A DNA stretch of 64,000 nucleotides from Actinokineospora inagensis DSM 44258 (lineage in GTDB: Bacteria; Actinomycetota; Actinomycetes; Mycobacteriales; Pseudonocardiaceae): assembly GCF_000482865.1 (NCBI RefSeq), contig NZ_KI519516.1:54564-118563 (forward strand), written 5' to 3'. Positions 41,669 to 50,547 of this stretch are shown here, piece by piece. Position 1 is the stretch's first letter; the number at the start of each line of letters is the position of its first letter. The translations under genes and the position numbers were made by a program. Below the pieces are notes generated by a model. It did not search any database, had not been told where the DNA came from, and saw only the letters and a program-made list of their open reading frames with translations.

Positions 41669-41891
41669 CTCATCCCGAGAGCGGCGACCCAAGAGCGGCC
41701 GCGAGTCCGAGCGTCGGCAGGTCGGCTACGGGCGTTCCCGGGGAACGCGTCCGCCGCCGGGTCGCGACTGTCCGATTTGGTCTGTTCTCCCGGCTTGCCG
41801 CTGGGCCGAATGGCAGAGCTCGGCCCGGCCGAGGAAAATTGGTCCAGACCTTTTGGGTCGGGAACGCGGTTCGCTGGGTTAGCCTTGGTGT

Positions 41892-42467
41892 ATGTCCCTG
41901 CGCGCCGTGGTCCTGCGCGTCCTGCCGCCCCGTTTGCGGCCGCTGGCGCTCAAACACCGGGAACTGCTGAAGTTCGCCGCGGTGGGCAGCATCGCCTACC
42001 TCGTCGACAACGGCACCTGGTACCTGCTGAAGCTGTCCGTGCTGGAGTCCAAGCCGGTGGTGGCGAAGGCGATCGGGGTCATCCTGGCCACCATCGTCTC
42101 TTACGTGCTCAACCGCGAGTGGTCGTTCGACACCCGCGGCGGCCGTGAACGCCACCACGAGGCCGCGCTGTTCTTCGCGATCAGCGGCGCGTCGCTGTTC
42201 TTCTACACGGCGCCGCTCTACGTGTCGCGGTACATCTTCAACCTGGAGGAGCCGCACGTCACCGCGGTGACCCAGGAGATCGCCGACTTCGCGTTCGGAT
42301 CGATCGTCGGCACCCTGATCGCGATGGCGTTCCGCTGGTGGGCGTTCAAGAAGTGGGTCTTCCCGAACGCGGGCGCCCGGGAAACGCGACAGGAACGCAA
42401 GCTGGGCAAGCTCATCCCGTACCGCCCGAACGCCGGTGTCGTGGATCACACCCCCAGCAAGAACTGA
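41892..42467 (+). CDS. GtrA-family membrane protein
   Basis: The 191-aa protein has four membrane segments (starting FAAVGSIAYLVDNGTWYLL) and the GtrA ending MAFRWWAFKKWVFPN (Arg-x-x-x-F-K-K-x-V/W-F signature), followed by a charged tail. GtrA proteins flip or help transfer polyprenyl-linked sugars in cell-envelope polysaccharide synthesis. A TTAGCC hexamer stands 8 nt before the ATG and no ribosome site is visible, so the mRNA may be leaderless. No glycosyltransferase is adjacent. Confidence 0.88.
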   Translation: MSLRAVVLRVLPPRLRPLALKHRELLKFAAVGSIAYLVDNGTWYLLKLSVLESKPVVAKAIGVILATIVSYVLNREWSFDTRGGRERHHEAALFFAISGASLFFYTAPLYVSRYIFNLEEPHVTAVTQEIADFAFGSIVGTLIAMAFRWWAFKKWVFPNAGARETRQERKLGKLIPYRPNAGVVDHTPSKN

Positions 42468-42534
42468 GCTGTCACACCCCGCCGCGCCGCCCCGTCTTCC
42501 CCTCGGAAACGACAGAACACTGGAGGGACAAGAC

Positions 42535-42987
42535 ATGCAGGCACGGATGGACAACCCAGTGCAGATCATCCCCGACGCCATGAAGGCGCTCATCGCGTTC
42601 GGCGACACCGCGCGCGGCCAGGGGGTACCGGAGTCGACGCTGGAACTGATCAAACTGCGCGCGAGCCAGGTCAACGGCTGCAGCGCCTGCGTCCACATGC
42701 ACGCCCGCGACATGCGCAAAGCAGGCGAGAACGACGAACGCCTGTTCACCGTCGTCGCATGGCGGGAGACGACCTTCTTCACCGACGCCGAACGAGTCGC
42801 CCTGGAACTGACCGAGGCGCTCACCCGCATCGCCGACACCGCGAACCCGGTATCAGACGACCTGTGGAACCGCGTCCGCGCGCACTACGACGAAAACGGC
42901 GCCGCCGCCCTGCTGATCGCGATCGCCAACATCAACGTGTGGAACCGACTCAACGCTGGCGTGCACCAAATCGCAGGCACATTCTGA
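42535..42987 (+). CDS. AhpD-like carboxymuconolactone decarboxylase-family protein
   Basis: The 150-aa protein follows a GGAGGG site. It has the AhpD redox motif with both cysteines (NGCSACVHMHARDMRKAG) and the all-helical CMD fold (LTEALTRIADTANPVSDDLW, AALLIAIANINVWNRLNAG). Such proteins reduce peroxides or act as antioxidant partners with CxxC chemistry, typically as oligomers in the cytoplasm. Confidence 0.92.
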   Translation: MQARMDNPVQIIPDAMKALIAFGDTARGQGVPESTLELIKLRASQVNGCSACVHMHARDMRKAGENDERLFTVVAWRETTFFTDAERVALELTEALTRIADTANPVSDDLWNRVRAHYDENGAAALLIAIANINVWNRLNAGVHQIAGTF

Positions 42988-43229
42988 CCGCTCCGCCACC
43001 CCACCAAGGCCAATCACCTGCATGAGGGCAGGCACGGGCTCCGGCCGATCACACGAGAGCACCGTGCCTGCCGTTCCACCCTTCCCAATGGCGGTAAGCG
43101 CACCATCCGCCCCAAGAACGTCGACTCCCGCCGCCACACAAGCGGTCCGGATCACCCGCCACAACAACGTCACCCACCGCACCCATCAGCACAAAGCCCC
43201 ACCAGGCGGCCGGCACCCTTCCCGTCCGG

Positions 43230-43770
43230 GGTTCGTCAAGGTCGATTGTGCTGGTTCGGGTGGGGAGGGCTTGGGCGATAGTGGTGACTCCGCTCAGGCG
43301 GTGGGCGCTGACGGCGAGGTCGCGCAGGCCGGCCATGGTGTGGAGGCGGACCTGGGGTGGTCTCCGCAGTAGGTGACGTCGCGGACCCGGTGCACTCCTC
43401 GGTTCTCGATCCGCCGGTGTCCGCGCGACAGCACGGCGATCCGCGTGGGGTTGGCATGGTGCGGGGAGGTCTGGCGGCCGGCCCAGGTGTGAATCTCGCG
43501 TTTGCCGTTGCCGTCGTCGGTTCGTTCGCGGGTGATGCGGGAGACGTGCCGCGCCGGGGGCGTCGATGTTCTCGGGTGCCGGAAGGAGTTCCGGAGTGCG
43601 GTGCGGCCGTGCGCTGCGTCGCGGTTGGAACACGTCACGGTATGAGTTCAGACCGTGCGGCAGGTTGTGCGGTCGGTGGACCAGGACGTGTCAGGCGCGT
43701 TCCCGGGTGGTGTGGGGTACCCCGCGGTCCCGATCGAGTCCGGGATGTCTTCGAACACTAGGGCGAACCG
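43230..43770 (-). pseudogene. Decayed ISAs1-family transposase
   Basis: The minus strand still encodes the family's C-terminus in pieces: GNGKREIHTW, RGHRRIENRGVHRVRDVTY, then in a second frame QVRLHTMAGLRDLAVSAHRL and GVTTIAQAL. A short N-terminal piece (LVFEDIPDS, then GPRGTPHHPG in a shifted frame) lies just upstream. The central part of the roughly 370-residue protein is missing and several frameshifts are present, so the element is dead. No terminal repeats were found. Confidence 0.7.
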
Positions 43771-44204
43771 GGTGACCTCACCACCACCCCAGGGAGGACA
43801 CGAGTCGCCACCGATCGCACTGACCACGGTATCGAGCAGATCACCGCCCACCAGCCCCAGCGCAACGCAGCCTCGCCGGACGCGACACAGACCCCAGCGC
43901 GAGCAGCACCCACCGCGGGCGCTGGCCGCCCACTCCCAGACCGCCGCATCGAACCGGCTCCCAACGGCGACAGCGACCGCCGCCACTCACCGGCATCCCG
44001 GCCGGCGAGCACGCGCACCCCGCGCATGGGTGACCCCGACCGGCACAATCCCGCAGACCAGAGCCGCGCCGCACCAACATCGAGCCCAACGCAACAGCAA
44101 CCGAAAAGGACACCGCACCCCGCACACGATCACGCGACCCGGCCACTCACATGATCAACCAGACACCCCGCCTGTTCTCACCCGGACAACCAGCCCCACC
44201 GGGC

Positions 44205-44311
44205 GGCCCCCACCCTTCCCGGGGGGCGTCCCCGAGCCCAGTCTACCGGCTCAACGGGCGCCGGAACGATCAGTGTGTCGACCTGTGCACAACCGGACCG
44301 AGTGTGGACAA
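44205..44311 (+). repeat. 107-bp dispersed element, copy C
   Basis: AGTCTACCGG at 44240, TGTGCACAA at 44284-44292 and TGTGGACAA at 44303-44311, again 44 and 63 nt from the motif. It lies about 75 bp before the ferredoxin gene. Confidence 0.85.
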
Positions 44312-44385
44312 CTTGCCGGTCTCCTACAGTGCGTGCCCGGACCGGTGCGGGGAGTGCATGATGGGTGCATGACCCAGGAGGCGCT

Positions 44386-44577
44386 GTGAAGGTCACCGTC
44401 GATCCGCATCGGTGTGTCGGGTCCGGTATGTGCGTGCTGACCCAGCCGGACGTGTTCGACCAGAGTGAGGACGACGGCACCGTGGTGCTGTTGCGCCCGG
44501 AACCCGCGCCGGAGCAGGAGGGCGGCGTGCGGCAGGCCGTCCACTCCTGCCCGGCGCAGGCCATCCAGGCCGAGTGA
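44386..44577 (+). CDS. [3Fe-4S]-type ferredoxin, P450 partner type
   Basis: The 63-aa acidic protein begins at GTG 44386 behind AGGAGG. It has CVGSGMC near residue 10 and a distal CP in HSCPAQAIQAE; the central cysteine of a 4Fe cluster is replaced, as in CYP105-associated 3Fe-4S ferredoxins. A six-codon frame (ATG 44369) ends in a TGA overlapping the GTG. It should donate electrons to the P450 encoded convergently only 10 bp beyond its stop. Confidence 0.92.
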   Translation: MKVTVDPHRCVGSGMCVLTQPDVFDQSEDDGTVVLLRPEPAPEQEGGVRQAVHSCPAQAIQAE

Positions 44578-44587
44578 CGCGGCTCGG

Positions 44588-45919
44588 TCAGATCGCGCGC
44601 GCGGCGGTGGCGTCCCAGTCGATCAGCAGTTCGTGTACGCCGTAGATCGCCATGTCGTCGCGCAGTGGGACCTCGGTGGCCGGGACGGCCAGGCGCAGTC
44701 CGGGCAGTCTGCGCAGCAGCTCGGTGAAGCCGGTGGCCATCTCGACCCGGGCGAGCTGCTGGCCGAGGCACTGGTGGATGCCGTGCCCGAAGCTCAGGTG
44801 CGGGCCGCGCGGGCGGGTCACGTCCAGCGCGGTCGGGCTCGGGTAGTGCGACGGGTCCAGGTTGGCCAACTGCGCGGAGATGATCACCGTCTCCCCCGCC
44901 GGGATGGCGACCCCGGCGACCACCACGTCCTCCAGCGGGAACCGGCGCATGCCGAGGTGGACGATGGTCAGGTAGCGCAGCAGTTCCTCGACCGCGGCGG
45001 GCATCCGCTCCGGGTCGTCGCGCAGGGCCGCCAACTGGTCCGGGTGTTCGAGCAGGGCGAAAGCGCCCAGTGCCAACATGTTCGCCGTGGTCTCGTGGCC
45101 CGCGATGAGCAGCAGGTTGGCGATGTTGATCAGCTCGTCGTCGGTCAGCGCGGGGTCGGCGGTCGAGTGCGCCAGACCGGAGAGCAGGTCGTCGGTCGGG
45201 TTGGCGCGCTTGGCCAGGACCAGGCCGCGCATGAACGCGCGCAGCTTGTCCGAGGCCGCCAGGACCTCCTCCAGCGGCGTGTCCAGGCGCAGCAGCTTCG
45301 CGGTCATCGTCTGGAACTCGCCCCGGTCGGCGTAGTCGACGCCGAGCAGCTCGGAGATCACCAGCGACGGCACCGGCAGCGCGAACGACGGCACCAGGTC
45401 CGCTGTCGGGCCCGCGGCGACCAACGCGTCCAAGTGGTCGGTGACGATCTGGTGGATCCGCGGTTCCAACTGCCGCATCCGGCGCACGGTGAACTGGCCG
45501 GTGAGCAGCTTGCGGACCCGGGTGTGCTCGGGCACGTCCATGGCGATGAGGTTGCCCGCCCGCTGGCTCTGGTCGGTGAACCGCTCGCGCACCTCCTCCG
45601 GCAGCCGGGCCATCGCCTGCTCGGAACGGGTGACGTCCACGCTGAACCGGGGGTCGGCGAGCACCGCCCGCGCCTGCTCGTGCCCGGTGACCAGCCAGGA
45701 GTGCTGACCGGTCGAGGTGGTCACCCGGTGCACCGGGCCTTCGGCGGCGAGCTCGGTGAGCCGGGTGGCAGGCGCGAACGGCTGCCCGTCCGGGCGCCCG
45801 GTCAACTCCACCGGGAGACCGAACAGGCGGCCGGCGCGGACATCGTCCTCGTGCTCGCCGCCGCCCTGGGTCGGGATGGCGGCCTGCTGCTGCTCTGCTG
45901 ATGTGGTTGGCGTGGCCAT
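44588..45919 (-). CDS. Cytochrome P450, CYP105-like
   Basis: The ATG at 45919 has AGGAG six bases upstream; the protein is 443 aa. All P450 motifs are intact: AGHETTANML (I-helix), EELLRYL (ExxR), and heme loop LSFGHGIHQCLGQQLARVE with the ligand Cys. DVPEHTRVRKLLTGQFTVRR is the C-helix region. It is soluble and should hydroxylate a small organic molecule using the ferredoxin gene that converges on it. The CYP105-like call is by eye; a subfamily cannot be fixed. Confidence 0.92.
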   Translation of the reverse strand: MATPTTSAEQQQAAIPTQGGGEHEDDVRAGRLFGLPVELTGRPDGQPFAPATRLTELAAEGPVHRVTTSTGQHSWLVTGHEQARAVLADPRFSVDVTRSEQAMARLPEEVRERFTDQSQRAGNLIAMDVPEHTRVRKLLTGQFTVRRMRQLEPRIHQIVTDHLDALVAAGPTADLVPSFALPVPSLVISELLGVDYADRGEFQTMTAKLLRLDTPLEEVLAASDKLRAFMRGLVLAKRANPTDDLLSGLAHSTADPALTDDELINIANLLLIAGHETTANMLALGAFALLEHPDQLAALRDDPERMPAAVEELLRYLTIVHLGMRRFPLEDVVVAGVAIPAGETVIISAQLANLDPSHYPSPTALDVTRPRGPHLSFGHGIHQCLGQQLARVEMATGFTELLRRLPGLRLAVPATEVPLRDDMAIYGVHELLIDWDATAARAI

Positions 45920-45964
45920 GGAAGCTCCTGTTCCCAGGCCGATCCCCATGTCGACCTGTTGCGT

Positions 45965-46130
45965 CTAGTGGTTCGACCCGGGGTGTTGGTCGCGTATCGG
46001 CCTGTCCACGGCGTTCCTGGCAAGGCGCCGGAACGGCCTCGTACTGGACGTACTTGGTCGTTTCGGCAACGCGGCCAGGGACGTCGTGGGCAGGTCGAGA
46101 CGCGGCCAACACCCCGGGTCGAGCCACTAG
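45965..46130. mobile_element. 166-bp MITE-like inverted-repeat element
   Basis: The ends 45965-45995 and 46100-46130 (starting CTAGTGGTTCGACCCGGGG) are 31-bp inverted repeats with two mismatches. Imperfect pairing continues inward for about 40 bp more per side, so almost the whole element folds on itself. It has no coding capacity. CTAG at both ends could be part of the repeat or a target duplication. It sits 45 bp upstream of the P450 start and may affect its promoter. Confidence 0.75.
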
Positions 46131-46195
46131 GGGCTGTTAACCCACGGTACCAGCGTGCACACGCAAAGCGCCGTTGATTTCCGCCAGGAACGCGA

Positions 46196-47437
46196 TTAGG
46201 CGAGGACCGCCAGCACACAAAGGGCGACCGTGATCGGGAAAAGGCCGCCTGCCAGAAATGCGATGCCGAGCACGAGGCCGTCGATTCCGCGCGCCACCTG
46301 CACCACAAGCCCCAGCGGCACCATCAGGCCACCGATGTCGACCATTCCGACATTCGCGAAGTCGACCGGCGCCCGGGTGACCGACCGCACGGCGGCCGTG
46401 GTCGCGACCACCACGGCGAGTAGCGAAGCGGGGGTGAACCCAATCCCCAACAGGGTGACGGACCCCAGCCACAGAGCACCCGTCACGGCGAGGACGGCGG
46501 TGGCGGCGAGCTTCACCACCAGCGTCGACCGGTTGAGCCACCGGCGAAGTCCGGGTGTTCGGTTCAACTGCGCCACCGGCGCCGCGAACGCGATGACGGC
46601 CAGGTAGGCACCGATACCGACCCACCACACGGCGGGCACGGCCGGAAAGATCCGATGCGCGGCGGCCACCACCAGCGCCGTCAAACCGGCGGCGGCGACA
46701 GACCGACCCCGCGCCAATACCCCCGCCACGAGATAACGCGGCAAGATCGGACGGCGGGCGAATACCCGCGGAAGATCGAGCGGTTTCGCGGGCGGCAGCA
46801 AACCCCAGACATCGAGAAAGGCGATCGACGTGCGCCGCGCCATCCGAGTCGAATAGCGACCGACGAGTTCACCCCGCCCCGCCGTCTCCGCCCACGATTC
46901 CCCGCGAAGCAGCAGCACCCCACCCACAACGGCCAGGACAGCGAACCCGCCCAGCACGAGCGGGTTCACGGCGTACGAGCCCGCACTCGCCAATACCAAT
47001 GGCAGCAACCATTCCCACGCGCCGGGCGACCGAACCCGGGCCGCGGCAAGCGCGAGGAACCCGACAGCAGCGAAAAGGACTGCGGCGCAAGCGATCCCGC
47101 TCCACCCCAGGACCACTACGGCCACCGCCGCACCGTAGGCGAGCACGACCCACCGGGCCGCCCAACCGAGCACCATCCGGCGGCTCAGCTTGTCCGGCCG
47201 GGGCTCGGTGAAGTCGTCCCACGTCAACCGCGCCGGGTCCGCCCACAGGTATCCCCTCCCCTGCGTCGACCACCACGCCACCGCCAAACCCAGGCACACC
47301 ACGGCAAGCGTCGCGTTCGCGGGGACGACGACTCCGCCCAGCAGGAGATCCCGGGTTTGGTCGGGCTGATAGAACGGCACGCCAGCGATTCCCACGGCCA
47401 ACACGACCGCAAGGACCTTGCTCGGCAGATCGTTCAT
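46196..47437 (-). CDS. Multi-pass membrane protein (DUF6297-like), last gene of an ABC operon
   Basis: The 413-aa protein starts at an ATG (47437) overlapping the stop of the ABC ATPase gene (ATGA). It has about ten hydrophobic segments and a cytoplasmic loop with AETAGRGELVGRYSTRMARR and FARRPILPRYLVAGVLARGR. It is most simply the permease of the ATPase next to it, resembling DUF6297 proteins, but no transport motif is visible. Confidence 0.75.
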   Translation of the reverse strand: MNDLPSKVLAVVLAVGIAGVPFYQPDQTRDLLLGGVVVPANATLAVVCLGLAVAWWSTQGRGYLWADPARLTWDDFTEPRPDKLSRRMVLGWAARWVVLAYGAAVAVVVLGWSGIACAAVLFAAVGFLALAAARVRSPGAWEWLLPLVLASAGSYAVNPLVLGGFAVLAVVGGVLLLRGESWAETAGRGELVGRYSTRMARRTSIAFLDVWGLLPPAKPLDLPRVFARRPILPRYLVAGVLARGRSVAAAGLTALVVAAAHRIFPAVPAVWWVGIGAYLAVIAFAAPVAQLNRTPGLRRWLNRSTLVVKLAATAVLAVTGALWLGSVTLLGIGFTPASLLAVVVATTAAVRSVTRAPVDFANVGMVDIGGLMVPLGLVVQVARGIDGLVLGIAFLAGGLFPITVALCVLAVLA

Positions 47438-48045
47438 CCGAGTTCGAGCCGTACCGCGCCGGTCTTGTCCGCCAGCGGCCCGTGGTGGCTGGCGACCACG
47501 ACGGCCGCGCCGCGCCGGGTGTCCGCGGTGATCAACCCGGTCAGCCACTCCCGGCCTGCGGTGTCCAGGGCGCGCTCGGGTTCGTCGAGCAGCAGCACAT
47601 CGTGGTCACGGGCAACCGCCGCGACGAGCAACAGACGACGGCGTTGGCCCGCCGACAACGAGATCGCGGGCACCTCGGCGCGCTCACCCAACCCGGCCGC
47701 GAACAGCCAGTGGTCCGTGTCGCCCGCGACCGCCGGGAACGAGCGCAGCAACAGGTCGAGGTGCTGGCGGGGGCTGAGGTCGTCGAACAACGCGGAGTCA
47801 TCGAGCACAGTGGACACTCGGCGGCGGAACCGCAGGCTCCGCTCATCCGGTGTCATGCCACAAACCCTGACCACACCGGACGATGGGCAGTGGGTGCCGT
47901 AGAGACAACCGAGCAAAGTGGACTTACCACACCCGTTGCGCCCGGAGACGACAACGCACTGTCCCTTGTCGACGGTGAAGGTGACGTCATCGAACAGCGG
48001 AGCACCACCAACGCGCACGCCGAGGGCCAGCACCTCGACGGTCAC
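47434..48045 (-). CDS. ABC transporter ATP-binding protein (203 aa)
   Basis: Walker A is GRNGCGKST (residues about 35-43), the signature is LSAGQRRRLLL, Walker B is VLLLDEPERALD and the switch His is in VASHHGPL. The signature has A instead of G in the LSGGQ motif, an accepted variant. Start GTG 48045 overlaps the stop of the response-regulator gene. It pairs with the membrane protein that follows and may form a small exporter. Confidence 0.9.
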   Translation of the reverse strand: MTVEVLALGVRVGGAPLFDDVTFTVDKGQCVVVSGRNGCGKSTLLGCLYGTHCPSSGVVRVCGMTPDERSLRFRRRVSTVLDDSALFDDLSPRQHLDLLLRSFPAVAGDTDHWLFAAGLGERAEVPAISLSAGQRRRLLLVAAVARDHDVLLLDEPERALDTAGREWLTGLITADTRRGAAVVVASHHGPLADKTGAVRLELG

Positions 48046-48647
48046 AACCACCCCCGGGTCTCGGCCAGCCGCACCGCCTCGGCCCGGGTCCGCGCCCCGG
48101 TCTTCCCGATCGCCGACGACAGGTGGTTGCGGACCGTGCCCTCGGACAGGTGCAACACCTTCGCCACATCGGCGACCGTGCCACCGTCGCGCGCGGTGCG
48201 CAGGACCTCCAACTCCCGATCGGTCAACGGGCTCGCCCCGCTGGCCAGCGACTCGGCCGCCAACGCCGGGTCGACCACCCGCAGCCCGGAATGCACCCGC
48301 CGCACGGCCTCCACCAACTGCTCCGGCGGCGCGTCCTTGACCACGAACCCCGCCGCGCCCGCCGCCATCGCCCGCGACAGGTAGCCCGGCCTGCCGAAGG
48401 TCGTGCAGATCAGCACCCGGCAGGTGGGCACCGCGTCGCGCAGTTCGGCGGCCGCCGCCAAGCCGTCCATGCCGGGCATCTGCACGTCGAGCAGCGCCAC
48501 GTCCGGCTGGACCGCGCGCGCGGTCGGGACGACGTCGGTGCCGGTGCCGACCTCGGCGACCACCTCGATGTCGACCTCCAAGCCCAGCAGGGCCGCCATC
48601 GCGCCGCGCACCAGCGCCTGGTCGTCGGCGATGAGCACCCGGATCAC
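48042..48647 (-). CDS. NarL/FixJ-family response regulator (DesR-like)
   Basis: The 201-aa protein has a receiver domain with acidic pocket (IADDQALVRGA), phospho-acceptor in VALLDVQMPGMDG and the conserved Lys in FVVKDAPP, then a LuxR-type helix-turn-helix (LTDRELEVLRTARDG, HLSEGTVRNHLSSAIGKTG). GTG 48647 is chosen; a GTG 18 nt earlier is possible. It follows its kinase gene by about 55 bp and should control this operon. Confidence 0.92.
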   Translation of the reverse strand: MIRVLIADDQALVRGAMAALLGLEVDIEVVAEVGTGTDVVPTARAVQPDVALLDVQMPGMDGLAAAAELRDAVPTCRVLICTTFGRPGYLSRAMAAGAAGFVVKDAPPEQLVEAVRRVHSGLRVVDPALAAESLASGASPLTDRELEVLRTARDGGTVADVAKVLHLSEGTVRNHLSSAIGKTGARTRAEAVRLAETRGWL

Positions 48648-48702
48648 CGCACCACGCTCCCACACCGCGGGCCCGCCTGCGCGGACCGGAGACCAAGATC
48701 AT

Positions 48703-49788
48703 CTAGCTGGGGAGGCACGCCACGCTCGCGCTCACCCGGAAGCCGCCGTCCGGCATCGGCCCGGCGTCCACCGTCCCGCCGACCTCGGCCAGGCGTTCCC
48801 GCAGGCCGGAGAGCCCGTTCCCGGACCCGGGGACACCGCCGCGGCCGTTGTCGGTGATCTCCAGCCACGTCTCCCCCAGCCGCACCTCGCACCGGGTGGC
48901 GCCGCTGTGCCGGAGCACGTTGGTGACCGCCTCGCGCAACACATACCCGAACGGGGTACGCAGATCGGGTCGGACGGTGTCGACCGCGTGCGGGAACTCG
49001 GCGGTCACGTTCGCCGCCCGCAGCGCCGCCCGCGCCCCCACCAGCTCAACGGACAGGGCCACCTCCCGGTAGCCCGAGACGGTGGCCCGCACGTCCTGCA
49101 TCGCCTGCCGGGACAGGTCTTCGACCTCCCGGACCTCGACCAGCGCCCGATCCAGGTCGCCCGAGCTCTCCAGCACCCGCCGGGCCAGCCCCGCCTTGAC
49201 CGTGATGGTGGTGAGGCTGTGCCCGAGCAGGTCGTGCAGGTCGCGGGCCACCCTGGCCCGCTCGTCGGCGGCGGCCAGGGTGGCGATCTCGTCCTTGGCC
49301 GCCCGCAGCGCCCGCACGGTCCTGGCGAGCTGGCCGATGAACCCGACGCTCATCGAGACGGACACCAGCGTCACCAGCGTGCCCCAGTCGTCGCCCAGGT
49401 GGCCGGTGATCGTCAAGATCACGCCGAACACCAGGATCACGCCGCCGTCGAGGGCCAGGACCAGCGGGATCGGCAAGATGATCGCCACCAGGGCGGTGGC
49501 GTAGACCAGGATCGCGGTGTAGTCCAGGCCCGCCCCGAACACCACCGCGATCCCCAGCACCAGCAAGCCCGTGCAGAGCGCGACCCGACCGCGGTCGGAT
49601 GCCTTGTCCAGCAGAACCGGCAGGACCAGGTAACCCAGCCCGTAGCACACCACCCCGGCGACCAGGACGACCTTGACCCAGGTCGGGTGGTTGTCCCGGG
49701 TGACCTGGTAGCCGACGGTGGGCAGGAAGGCCAGCACGAAGAACACGCCGATCACCCACCAGCCGCGTCCGGGCCGCCCGCTCCCCAT
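48703..49788 (-). CDS. Sensor histidine kinase, HisKA_3 (DesK-like)
   Basis: The ATG at 49788 has AGGAG in front; an earlier TTG/GTG would add ten residues. The 361-aa protein has six hydrophobic segments, then the HisKA_3 dimerisation box ERARVARDLHDLLGHSL with the phospho-His, and a HATPase_c domain (LREAVTNVLRHSGATRCEV, ITDNGRGG, GNGLSGLRERLAEVGG). It senses a membrane or envelope signal and phosphorylates the neighbouring response regulator. Confidence 0.93.
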   Translation of the reverse strand: MGSGRPGRGWWVIGVFFVLAFLPTVGYQVTRDNHPTWVKVVLVAGVVCYGLGYLVLPVLLDKASDRGRVALCTGLLVLGIAVVFGAGLDYTAILVYATALVAIILPIPLVLALDGGVILVFGVILTITGHLGDDWGTLVTLVSVSMSVGFIGQLARTVRALRAAKDEIATLAAADERARVARDLHDLLGHSLTTITVKAGLARRVLESSGDLDRALVEVREVEDLSRQAMQDVRATVSGYREVALSVELVGARAALRAANVTAEFPHAVDTVRPDLRTPFGYVLREAVTNVLRHSGATRCEVRLGETWLEITDNGRGGVPGSGNGLSGLRERLAEVGGTVDAGPMPDGGFRVSASVACLPS

Positions 49789-49827
49789 CCCGATCTCCTG
49801 CCCGCTCACGGTGCTCAACGGTACGGC

Positions 49828-50547
49828 TCAGACCCGCGCCGTGTCGGCCCGGAACCGGCGCATGACCACCAGGCCCAGCCCGACCGTCCACGCCACCAGG
49901 ACCAGCACGGTCGTGCCCGCGTCGATGTCGTGCATGACCACGTCCCGGCCGATACCGCCGTACCAGTAGCTGGGCAGCACGTGCGCGATGTCGCGCAGCC
50001 AACCCGGCATCTGCTCCGGCGGGAACCACAGCCCGCCGCCGATGCTCAGCAGCATGAAGGTGGCGCTGCCGATGGCCTGCACGCTGTCCCCGGTCGCGAC
50101 CTGGCCGATCAGCACCCCGAGCACAGCGAACGGGATCAACGCGACCCAGGTGCCCAGCACGACCTGCAGCCACTGCGCCGGGTTCAGGCTCACCCCGGTC
50201 GCCAGGCCGATGACGTCCACCAGCAGGATCGGGCCGAGCGCGACGACCATGCCGCAGATGGCCTTGGCGATCATGTACCCCGACGGGGACAGCGGCGTCA
50301 GCCGCAACTGCCGCTGCCAGCCAAGGGACCGCTCGACGGCGATCCTGGTACCGGTGGAGACGCACGCGGTGAGCCCGCCGAACCCGGCCATCCCCGCCAT
50401 CAGGACGGTCTTGGCGTCGGGGTCGGAGTTCGCGTACATCGACGAGAACAGCAGGTAGAAGATCACCGGGAAGCCCACGGTGAAGATCATGAAACGCGGC
50501 GAGCGGAGCGACCGCCGCAGTTCGAGGAACAGGTACGTGGTGTTCAT
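49828..50547 (-). CDS. ABC-2-type transporter permease
   Basis: The 239-aa protein has six membrane segments, an N-terminal amphipathic stretch (YLFLELRRSLRSPRFMIFTV) and the ABC-2 pattern near GWQRQLRLTPLSPSGYMIAK. It begins at an ATG overlapping the stop of the ATPase gene. With that ATPase it forms a DrrAB-like exporter of drugs or lipids. Confidence 0.92.
   Translation of the reverse strand: MNTTYLFLELRRSLRSPRFMIFTVGFPVIFYLLFSSMYANSDPDAKTVLMAGMAGFGGLTACVSTGTRIAVERSLGWQRQLRLTPLSPSGYMIAKAICGMVVALGPILLVDVIGLATGVSLNPAQWLQVVLGTWVALIPFAVLGVLIGQVATGDSVQAIGSATFMLLSIGGGLWFPPEQMPGWLRDIAHVLPSYWYGGIGRDVVMHDIDAGTTVLVLVAWTVGLGLVVMRRFRADTARV

Larger units (their letters stand above)
40658..41891. other. 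1.2-kb gene-free region with two copies of the 107-bp element
   Basis: No coding sequence is supported. Copies A (41023-41128) and B (41562-41668) of the DnaA-box-bearing element lie here. A shared stretch with CATGATCAACCA-type sequence also precedes each copy. The 41170-41470 interval shows no recognisable gene; decayed coding DNA is possible. Confidence 0.6.
42988..44385. other. 1.4-kb region with an ISAs1 remnant and element copy C
   Basis: Only a decayed transposase (43230-43770) and the repeat copy C (44205-44311) are recognised. The stretch 43771-44200 shows no supported gene, though its 3' part resembles the DNA preceding copy B. Confidence 0.55.
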
